NCBI GenBank assembly: GCA_009823505.1
Contig: VZQC01000400.1
Coordinates: forward strand, 189,349 to 253,348
DNA: 64,000 nt
DNA from: Rhizomys pruinosus
Taxonomy: Eukaryota > Chordata > Mammalia > Rodentia > Spalacidae
Reading direction: 5' to 3'
Under the pieces are notes generated by a model that did not search any database, had not been told where the DNA came from, and worked only from the letters and a program-made list of their open reading frames with translations. How positions within the stretch are numbered: the stretch's first letter is position 1; each line of letters starts with the position of its first letter. Position numbers and translations under genes: made by a program. This document shows positions 51,601 through 61,100 of this stretch, one piece after another.

Positions 51601-52330
51601 AAAGAAATTAACCCTGAAATCAGTACAAAGCCAGGATATCCTTCTCACCACTCTTAAGAACTGGAAGATAGCAAATGCAATAGGACAAGAAAAGGAAATC
51701 AAAGGGATACATATTGGAAAGGAAGAAATAAAGCTGACTTTCTAAAGGATGACATGATCGTCTGTGTAGACAATCTCAAACAATCAAGAAAAGCTACTAA
51801 CACTACTAAGTTAATGCAGGTAAGTGAATGCAGATAACACTGCAGGGTACAAGGCTAATTAATCGACAACACTGAATTTAAACACAGTATCATTTTAAAC
51901 AGTATATATTAGATTAATACACACACACCAAAAAAAAAAAATCCTAAAAAAAATGTATATAGTATCTACTGTAGAAAAAGTTACCAAACTTTGAGAAGAG
52001 AAACCAAAGATTTAAATAGAGAGATACTCCATGTTTGTGCTTGAAATACTCAGTAATATCAAATGTTTTTAGCTAAAAATAAACTCAAATCAATTCAACA
52101 CTTTACATAAAAGTTCAAAAGACTTAGTAGGATAGTCCACACAGTATTAATAAGAAGGAACACAATGACAGGACTGGTACTACTTGGATTTTAAGACTTA
52201 CAAACTATAGCAATCAAAACTGTGTCATACAGGGGAAGAAAAGTAGGCTCACAGAACACAAAAAAGTAGGCTCACAGAACATAATAAAGGCCAGAAACAG
52301 ATCTTCACAAATCTTTAAACATTTTTTTTT
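51600..52330 (+). mobile_element. Decayed L1 ORF2 remnant (copy 1)
   Basis: Order and wording match old L1 ORF2, such as aggaagaaataaagctgact, then gatgacatgatcgtctgtgt, then gcaatcaaaactgtgtcata. No reading frame is open. Confidence 0.65.
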
Positions 52331-52339
52331 TTTTGAGAC

Positions 52340-52690
52340 AGGAGTCTGTCTCTCCAATACCCTAGCTAACAACCGTCAGTGACTCCAGTTCCAGGGGATC
52401 TTATGTTCTCTTCTGGCCTCTGAAAGAACCAGGCACACATGTGAGGCATTTATATGTATGCAGGAAAAATAACTCATACACATAAACTTTTAAAAAATGG
52501 AGGAGCTGGGGAAAGAGAGTTCTTGCCTTCATATATATGAAATCCTGAGTTCCATTTTTAGCACCAGATAAAAACAGGTGTGGCAGTACATGCCTGTAAT
52601 CCTAGTACTAGGGAGATAGAGGCAGGATAAGTAGTCCAAGGTGATCCTCAGCTACAAACTGAGTTTGAGAAATATCAAAGACAAATACTT
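52340..52690 (+). mobile_element. B2, ID and B1/B4 fragments (copy 1)
   Basis: A B2 3' half (cgtcagtgactccagttcc), an ID-like piece (ggagctggggaaagagagtt) and a B1/B4 piece (gtgtggcagtacatgcctgt) in a row. Counterparts at 59480-59835. Confidence 0.65.
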
Positions 52691-52904
52691 TAAGGGTAAA
52701 CCCAATGTGATTACCAAGTAACAGTATTCAACTAAATAGTATTCACATCAAAAAGTCCACATATCTATATGGATCCTAGAGAAATCCCATATATCTTCTA
52801 TATAGATCCTAGAGAAATCCCCAAGGTTGACACATCCCTAGGCTAAGGTAACATCTTACTAACTGCAAAATAGGTATCCTTATATTTAAAGATACATATC
52901 CTAG

Positions 52905-53760
52905 GCAGCACTCAATAAACAAACAAACAAACAAACAAACAAGCAAGCTTCTTCTGTACCAGATGAAGAACAGTACAGAATCCCACAACTGGACACACAC
53001 AGATGGTCTGTGAATTCCTCATGCCTAAGCAACACATCTACAATGCAACCTCAACACTCAAGGCCCATGCAACATAGAACAAAGAGCCAAAAGGGCATAA
53101 ATTAACCTCAACTCTCACTGAAGAACCTCTCCCATGCAACTGGAGGTCAGGAACTCAAAAGGGCATGAATGGCCAAACTGTGGAGATTAGGAATCTACTG
53201 AGTGTGGGTCCATGGAGAGGTCTCCAATATTCAGCTTCACCTACCTAGGCTCAGGGAACATTGTGGAAGAGGGGGGTGGAAATATTGTTACGAGCCAGGG
53301 AGGTAGAGCAAGACCAAATGGAAATGAATTCTGCAAGCTCCTGGGTTCATATGAACCTACAGCACTGGTGCCAGGATGCATAAGACCCATGCAAGTTCAA
53401 CCAGACAAAAACCCAGCACAGAACTGCAGGAATGGGTAGCAGAACCCAATCTTAGCTCAAGAAATATTAGCAGGTGATTTTCAGTTGAGTGAGGAAGAAC
53501 TAGCCTTCTTTGAGAGGGACTCTGGACAGGCTGACTAGAGCTCAGAGGCACTGAGGAACTGCTGGGGAGAGTAATTTAGCACAATAGATCCCAACAAAAA
53601 TGACAAAATGTGTGAATCTGGGGTGGGGTGGGGGGTGGGGAGAGAGCCTGTGGGAGGGTGCCAAAGGAGAAGTGGATATAAAGGCAATCAAGACTGATTT
53701 AAATTATATAAAATATTTAAAAATATTAATAAAAGGTCCATATATTTGTGACCAATAAAT
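52905..53760 (+). mobile_element. L1 3' region remnant (copy 1)
   Basis: Contains caggcagcactcaataaac-type sequence, then ctaggctcagggaacattgt with gaagaggggggtggaaatat. A G-rich tract follows at about 53620 and an A/T-rich end. It is related to 50950-51600. Confidence 0.6.
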
Positions 53761-53992
53761 AATTTATTAAACAGTAGCTATAAAACATTCTATTACTACA
53801 GACAGATCTATTAAAAAGCATTGCATTAAGACTTATAAACATGGGACATCTTATGTTTTAGTTCACAGCACTAAGAGTTATCTACTGAATTCTTGGGGTT
53901 AGAATGTGGAAAAGGATGCAAGAGAATGTTGTTTTCACTTCAACAGTGAGGAAAAGAACCTTGAGTAATCTATAAATACTGTTTTCTAAGTC

Positions 53993-54262
53993 ACCAGACA
54001 GCTGCTGATGCCACCCCTGGAGCAGGTGGTCCTATACTGTATAAGAAAGTAGGCTGAGCATGCGGGGAGCAAGCCAGTAAGCAGTGTTCCTCCATGGCCT
54101 GTGCTTCAGCTCTTGCCTCCAGGTTCCTCCCTGAGTTCCTACCTTGGGCTCCCTCAGTGATGAACTGTGACCTGGAAGATGTAAGATGAATAAACCTTTT
54201 CCTTCCTAAGTTGGTATTGGCCAAGAGTGTTTTGTCACAGCAGTTGAAAGCAAGTAGAACAG
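53993..54262 (+). repeat. Dispersed rodent repeat, same family as 697-1075
   Basis: Shares gagcaagccagtaagcag, ctccatggcctgtgcttc and gatgaataaacctttt with 697-1075. Truncated at the 5' end. It is repeated in copy 2 near 61255-61520. Confidence 0.65.
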
Positions 54263-54439
54263 AAATAAGTAACAAGGCAAATGAATAAACAGCTAAAGAT
54301 CTCAGATGCAAAGAGTTCACACTCACAACATGACACCAGGTTGTGATAGCAAAGATCTGGAGTAGGGGAGGAGCTCAACTTTCTTGGTGACACTGCTGTT
54401 AATCATAGGGGTAATCAGAAAATATTAAACTTGGAGTTA

Positions 54440-54625
54440 GGGGTCTAGCTCAGTGATGGAGTATAAGCTTATTAGCATATATAAGACTCTTAAGTTCAAT
54501 TCCCAGCCCAGCACAACAAAAAGATGAACAAAGGAAAGAACTTTTAAACTAATGATGGGCTATGGATATAGACCACTGGTAGGACACCTGTGAGCATGTG
54601 CAAGGACCTGGGTTATACATCATTT
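54440..54625 (+). mobile_element. Two ID-like (tRNA-derived) fragments (copy 1)
   Basis: ggggtctagctcagtgatgg with ttcaattcccagc, then a weaker piece (gtgcaaggacctgggttata). Confidence 0.65.
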
Positions 54626-54769
54626 TAATGCACATGTCTCACTTTGTTGTATTTTTGCTAACAACTTATTATTTACTATTTATTTTACACTGTGGGAATG
54701 TTAACACTAATTGCGAACTTGAATGATTTTTCTCATTCGAGTTCAAAATGGGTTGTAAAACCAGAGACA

Positions 54770-54965
54770 GCTGGGCTGGGTGTGGTGACATATGTCTTTA
54801 ATCCCAGCACTTGGGAGGCAGAGGCAGATGGATTTCTGTGAGTTCAAGGACAGCCTGGTCTACAGAGTGAGTGCCAGGCCAGCTGGGGCTACAAGGAGAG
54901 GAGACCCTGTCTCAAAAAGACCAAAAACAAACAAACCCAAAACAAAAAACCCAAAACAAAAACAA
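54770..54965 (+). mobile_element. B1 SINE (copy 1)
   Basis: tgggtgtggtgacatatgtc to a long A/C-rich tail. Confidence 0.88.
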
Positions 54966-55061
54966 AAACCCCACAGAGACAACCCACAACATCAGTAACA
55001 CATACATCCTAGAAATTGCAGTGGACCAATAGCAGTGGTGGTTTCCAGAAGTTTTGCCAAG

Positions 55062-55215
55062 CCAGGCATGGTGGCGCAGGCCTTTAATCCTAGTAGTCAG
55101 GAGGCAGAGGTAAGAGGATCTCTGTGAGCTCAAGGTCAGCCTGGTCTACACAGAGAGTTCCAGGCCAGCTGGGGCCTCAGGAAGATCCTGTCTGAGAAAA
55201 CCAAACAAACAAAGA
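55062..55215 (+). mobile_element. B1 SINE (copy 1)
   Basis: gccaggcatggtggcgcagg to tgtctgagaaaacc. Confidence 0.88.
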
Positions 55216-55595
55216 AAAAGAAGTTCTGCTAAGGAGACTAGAACCTTGAAGATGAAGAGCACAGTGGCTATCCATCAGAAGCTGGCAACAACCATTTGGG
55301 AGCAATCTCTGAAGCTGATCCTCCTACAGCTGGCACTGGTCAACACAAAGGGCCAATCTTTCTCCATAACAACACCTGATCCCACATTCCAGCCCAATAC
55401 CTCAAACGCCAAGCAAACTGCCCCATCCACCATATTTAACTGTCCCTTCTCCAACTGACTAGCACTTCTTCAAGCATCTTGACAATGATTAGTAGACAAC
55501 TCTTCCACAACCAGTAGGATGCAGGAAATGCTTTCTAAGAGCTTGTCATACCCTAAAGGATGGAATTTTACACTACAGGAATAAGCAAGCTTATT
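55216..55595 (+). other. Unrecognised segment with a short ORF (copy 1)
   Basis: Non-SINE sequence carrying a 70-codon frame from 55246 that I do not recognise. Copy 2 has the same frame from 62507 but reads further, because tga in copy 1 is tgc in copy 2. No start context, splice site or family match supports a gene. Confidence 0.35.
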
Positions 55596-55599
55596 TCTA

Positions 55600-56060
55600 G
55601 ATGGTTAAATGTTATTCGTAATGGTTCCTATTCTGATAGATATGTTTGAGCCTAGTTATAGTAAAGTTAAAATTTATGGTCTGAAAATTTAATTTCTTTT
55701 GCATCAACACAATAAAAAAAGCTCTGTTCCACAAAAGACATAATTGCCAGACAGAGAAACCTATAAAATGGGAAACATATTTCTGGCAGCAATTCATCTA
55801 ACAGTGGATTGATAACAAGGATATATAAGGAGTTAAAAAAAAAAAAAATCAAATACTGAAAGGAAAAAAAACCACACAATCCAATCAAAAAAATGGGCCA
55901 AAGAACAGCTAGTTCTCAAAAGAAGTATGAATGACCAATAAAAACATGAAGAATGTTCAGAATTTTTAGCCATTAGGGAAATAAAACTTAAAATTACACT
56001 GTGATTTCATCTCGCCCCAGTCAGATGGCTACCACCAGGAAAACAAGCAAACTCTGTTAA
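55600..56060 (+). mobile_element. Decayed L1 fragment (copy 1)
   Basis: Contains aaaaatgggccaaagaacag, gaatgaccaataaaaacatg and tctcgccccagtcagatggc, in the order of the end of an L1. No ORF. Confidence 0.65.
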
Positions 56061-56269
56061 GGACCTAGGGTAAAGTAAGCCTTGCTTACACACTACTGGG
56101 GATGCTGCAGCTTCACAGGGAGAATGAAGGAAAAATCTCTGGCTCTCTGACAGCCACTTTCTCTTACTAGTTTTACCACTTCATTTAGCTTTGTATAATC
56201 AACATGCAAGATAGCATCTGCTCCATACTGTGCACTACAAACATTTCCATTCAATCAATGAACAACACT

Positions 56270-56680
56270 TTAAATCTTAGATGTAATAAACAAGCTGATC
56301 CTAAAATTCACATGGAAATGTAAGAACATCAATTAACCAAAATGATCCTGAAAAGAATGAAGTTGGAGGGTCTACACTTCAAAATGACTTAAAAACTCAG
56401 TACAAAGCTACAGAAACCAAAACTGTGTGGTGCTGGAATAAAGACAGACATAGAGAAAGGAGGCCAATGAGAAAGACTGAGTTCAGAAATAAAGCCATGC
56501 ATCATGGTATTTATTTGTGAAAAAGTGCTAAGACTGTACAAAATAACACGTATTTTTTTCCCTAGCACAACAAATTAGATAACCTACTTGAAATAAGACA
56601 AAATCCTAGAAAGACAAAATTTTCCCATGATTAAATTACAATAAAATTAATAAGATAAACAGTGATAAAAAAAAAAAACT
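56270..56680 (+). mobile_element. Decayed L1 ORF2 fragment (copy 1)
   Basis: Contains attcacatggaaatgtaaga, tacaaagctacagaaaccaa and gtggtgctggaataaagaca, as in the reverse-transcriptase-distal part of old L1 ORF2. No ORF. Confidence 0.65.
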
Positions 56681-56688
56681 CTCCTGGG

Positions 56689-56880
56689 GCTGGAGAGATG
56701 GCTCAGTGGTTAAGAGTGCTGACTGCTCTTGCAGAGGACCCAGGTTCAATTCCCAGCACCCACATGGCGGCTAAGAACCATCTTTAACTCCAGTTCCAGG
56801 GGAATCCAACGCCCTCTTCTGACCTCTGCTGCAATGCACAACATGGGTGCACAAACCTACATGCAGACAGCATACTCAGA
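56689..56880 (+). mobile_element. B2 SINE, cut at its tail (end of copy 1)
   Basis: ggggctggagagatggctca to gcagacagcatactcagac, then an abrupt change to L1 sequence. Confidence 0.88.
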
Positions 56881-56887
56881 CAGAGGG

Positions 56888-57110
56888 TGAATGGCGAAAC
56901 TACAGAAATATAGACTGGACACTTATTTGATCAACTTGACTGTACATACAAGCCCCCCAGCTGGATGGTGGGACCCTTGGTCTGTGTGGGTTTGGGCACA
57001 ACTGCTTGCAAAATGGTTTTACATGAAGGATGCTTGTACTCATAAATTATCACTTATTGTTAAAAAATGAAAAAAAAATAGAAAAAAAGAAATTAATATG
57101 AAATTAAAAA
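56888..57110 (+). mobile_element. L1 3' UTR fragment at end of copy 1
   Basis: Close to 51240-51430 (gaatggcgaaactacagaaa; catgaaggatgcttgtactc) but with its own substitutions. It is therefore a third, separate copy of this L1 tail beside the duplication junction. Confidence 0.7.
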
Positions 57111-57118
57111 AAAAAAAG

Positions 57119-57332
57119 AGTGGGCTTCTAAACCAGGAAGAAGGCACCAGTGACCAGGGGCTCCGATCAAGCCTTCCATTTCTGACCACGGCTGGGTTAG
57201 CTAGGGGCAGTCTTTTTTTTACACGGGTTCAACTCAGTTCCTAAGGGCCAGGCAGCGTCTCCACAAAGCTCGAGCAGCTGATGCTCTGGAAGACTGAACT
57301 GCTGGCTGGATGGTGGAAGGGTCTGTCCATGT
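57119..57332. other. Unrecognised GC-richer segment at the junction
   Basis: About 214 bases beginning tgggcttctaaaccaggaag and ending at the N. It is richer in G and C than its surroundings and occurs once in the window. It could be the start of another retroelement; I cannot name it. Confidence 0.4.
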
Positions 57333-57333
57333 N
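57333..57333. other. Single N at the duplication junction
   Basis: A lone ambiguous base exactly where copy 2 begins. It suggests a joined contig end. Confidence 0.95.
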
Positions 57334-58084
57334 AAAATTCCCTTGAGCTCTAATAAAGGACAGCTACCGAAAACTACAACCACATGATATTTAAGGTAAT
57401 GCTCTGAATACTTTCCACTTAAAATTCAGAACAAAAAAAAAAAAAAAATGTCCATTTTCATTACTTCCATTTGATATTGTGTTGAGGTTCTAGTCTATGC
57501 AGATAAGGAAGTTACTGGAGAGGTATTACACCACTCAAGCAGGCAAAAAGCAAAAACTTCCTCTGTATTTATATGGGGGGAGGGTAACATGATCTTATAT
57601 GTTTAAAAATCTTAAGACTCTAAAACCAAAGGCTGGAGATATTGGTTACAGGGGTTAAAGCCACTGGCTGATCCTGCAGAGGGACCCCAGATCTCAATTC
57701 TTCAGCGCCAACATCCATATCCATATCATCATCCCTAGCTACTCTGTGACTCACTTATGTGGTGCATTTACATACATTTAGGCAAAAACATGTCCACAAT
57801 AATTTTAAAAATATAAAACACACAAATTTACCCTCACAGATTACATGATCCAATATATAAAAATAGGGATTATATAGGAACTAAAAACAACATACTGTGA
57901 TCTGTATTATAATCAAGATAGTACACCAATGAGGGAAGAGTAGTCCTCTAGATCAAAGGAACAGAACAGAATCAGAAATTAACCCTCCCACGGCTGAGCC
58001 ACACGCTTACTCCTCTACTGTTAGGAGATGTTATATAGCCACAGTAAGACCCTGTCATATTTAACAGCAAAAAAAAATGTAAAC

Positions 58085-58126
<42 letters not shown>

Positions 58127-61100
58127 CCTACCATAACTATTAGTTGCTGTTTAAATACCTATATATCTAATTGCTTGTGCTTCATTAGTAGGCTCAAAAG
58201 TTTATTCCTGGACAAACTGTCAGCCCATGAAAGGAAACAGGCCAGAATTGACCAGAGTCCAAGACAAACAGCTCCATGAGAACGTAGACTGTTTTGCTTC
58301 TCATTGCCTGTGCCCCTTTTTCTAAGCCTAGGGAAACAATCTGCAGAAGAGGGGGCGTGGTAGAATGTAAGGGCTGCCAATTGGGTGACATGGTGAAAAA
58401 ACTACAGACAATCTGTCTGGACCACTCATTTGATCAACTTGATTGAACAACAAGCCCCCCCCACCCCAGATCTTGGTGGGACCCATGGGCTGGGGGGTCC
58501 TTGGGCACAATAGCCTGCAAATTGGTTTTACAGAAGGATTGCTTGTACTCATAAATTATCACCTTCTTGCTAAAAATTGAAAAAAAAAACAAACAGAGAA
58601 AGATGCAAGACAGTTATGGCAGAATGCATGACTGGGATGGGGTGGGTGTGGGGGGAAGGTAAAGGAAATACTGCCTAAACTGAATTGGAAAATGATGTAG
58701 AAATACACCAACGCATCAATAAAAAAAAAATTGAGGATGGAAAATAACAAAAGAGAAATTAAACCCTGAAATCAGTACAAATCCAGGCTATCCTTCTCAC
58801 ACTCTTAAGAACTTGAAGATAGCAATGCAATCGGACAAGAAAAGGAAGTTAAAGGAATACCATCTTGGAAAGGAAGAAATAAAGCTGACTTTCTAAAGGA
58901 TGACATGATCGTCTGTGTAGACAATCTCAAACAATCAAGAAAAGCTACTAACACTACTAAGTTAATGCAGGTAAGTGAATGCAGATAACACTGCAGGGTA
59001 CAAGGCTAATTAATCGACAACACTGAATTTAAACACAGTATCATTTTAAACAGTATAAATATTAGATTATACACACACACCAAAAAATACAAAAAAAATC
59101 ACTAAAAATAATGTATCATTGTATCTACTGTAGAAAAAGTTACCAAACTTTGAGAAGAGAAACCAAAGATTTAAATAGAGAGATACTCCATGTTTGTGCT
59201 TGAAATACTCAGTAATATCAAATGTTTTTAGCTAAAAATAAACTCAAATCAATTCAACACTTTACATAAAAGTTCAAAAGACTTAGTAGGATAGTCCACA
59301 CAGTATTAATAAGAAGGAACACAATGACAGGACTGGTACTACTTGGATTTTAAGACTTACAAACTATAGCAATCAAAACTGTGTCATACAGGGGAAGAAA
59401 AGTAGGCTCACAGAACACAAAAAAGTAGGCTCACAGAACATAATAAAGGCCAGAAAGAGATCTTCACAAATCTTTCAAAATTTTTTTTTTTTTGAGCAGG
59501 AGTCTGTCTCTCAAACCTAGCCCTAACAACCGTCACGCTGACTCCCGTTCCAGGGTATCTTCTGTTTCTCTTTTGGCTCTGAAGAACCAGGCACACATGT
59601 GAGGCATTTATATGTATGCAGGAAAAATAAAAATAATACATAAACTTTTAAAAAATGGAGGAGCTGGGGTAAGAGAGTTCTGCTTTTCATATATATGAAA
59701 TCCGGAGTTCCATTTTTCGCCACCAGATAAAAAACAGTGTTGGGGGGACAGTACATGGCCTGTAATCTAGTAATAGGGAGAGAGGCACGTATCAAGTGTT
59801 CAAGGTGATCCTCAGCTACAAACTGAGTTTGAGAAATATCAAAGACAAATACTTTAAGGGTAAACCCAATGTGATTACCAAGTAACAGTATTCAACTAAA
59901 TAGTATTCACATCAAAAAGTCCACATATCTATATGGATCCTAGAGAAATCCCATATATCTTCTATATAGATCCTAGAGAAAACACATAGGGAGTCACATC
60001 CCTCCGGCTAAGGTAACATCTTTAACTGCAAAAATGTTCCTGAATTTAAAGATACATATCCTAGGCAGCACTCAATAAACAAACAAACAAAAAAAACAAA
60101 CAAGCAGCTTCTTCTGTACCAGATGAAGAACAGTACAGAATCCCACCACTGGACACACACAGATTGTCTGTGAATCCTCATGCTTAGCCAACACATCTAC
60201 AATGCAACTCAAACTCAAGGTCCCATGCAACATAGAACAAGAACCCAAGGGACATTAATTAACCTCAACTCTCACTGAAGAACCTCTCCCATGCAACTGG
60301 AGGTCAGGAACTCAAAAAGGGCATGAATGGCCAAACTGTGGAGATTAGGAATTTCTTACTGAGTGTGGGTCCATGGACAGGTCATCTGTATTCAGCTTCA
60401 CCTACCTAGGCTCAGGGAACATGTGGAAGAGGGGGGTGGAAATATTGTAAGAGCAAGGGAGGTAGTGAAATACCATATGGAAATGAATTCTGCAAGCTCC
60501 TGGGTTCTATATGAACCTACAGCACTGGTTGCCAGGATGCATTAAGACCCATGCAAGCTCAACCAGGCAAAAATCCCTGCACAGAACTGCAGGAATGGGT
60601 AGCAAAACCATCTTAGCTCAAGAAATATTAGCAGGTGAATTTCAGTTGAGTGAGGACAGAAACTAGCCTTCTTTGAGAGGGACTCTGGACAGGCTAACTA
60701 GACCTCATGAGGCACTGAGGAACTCGCATGGGGAGAGTAATTTAGCACAATAGATCCCAACAAAAATGACCAAATGTGTGAATCTGGGGTGGGGTGTGGG
60801 GGAATGAGAGACAAGGAAAGAGAGAAGAAAAGAAAAAAAAAAAAAAAAAGAAGAGGAGAGGGGGGGGAGGAGGGGAATCGAAAAAAAGCAGAGAAGCAGA
60901 AGGAGGAAGAGAGCTGTGGGAGGGTGCCAAAGGCGAATTGGTATAAGGGCAACAAGACTGATTTATACCATTATATTAAAATATTTAAAAATATTACTTA
61001 CAAGGTCCATTTGTGACCAATAAATAATTTATTAAACAGTAGCTATAAAACATTCTATTACTACAGACAGATCTATTAAAAAGCATTGCATTAAGACTTA

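Larger units (their letters stand above)
50209..56878. repeat. 6.7-kb segment, copy 1
   Basis: It runs from aaaattcccttgagctctaa to a B2 (ctggggctggagagatgg). The same order of B2, L1 pieces, rodent repeat, ID, B1, B1, L1 and B2 returns from 57334. Copy 1 reads smoothly, with ordinary SINE structure. Confidence 0.95.

Noticed and set aside
60774..61016. Lys/Glu-rich 80-codon ORF
   Set aside because: It is a translation of the A/G-rich tract in the noisy copy 2 and has no counterpart in copy 1.
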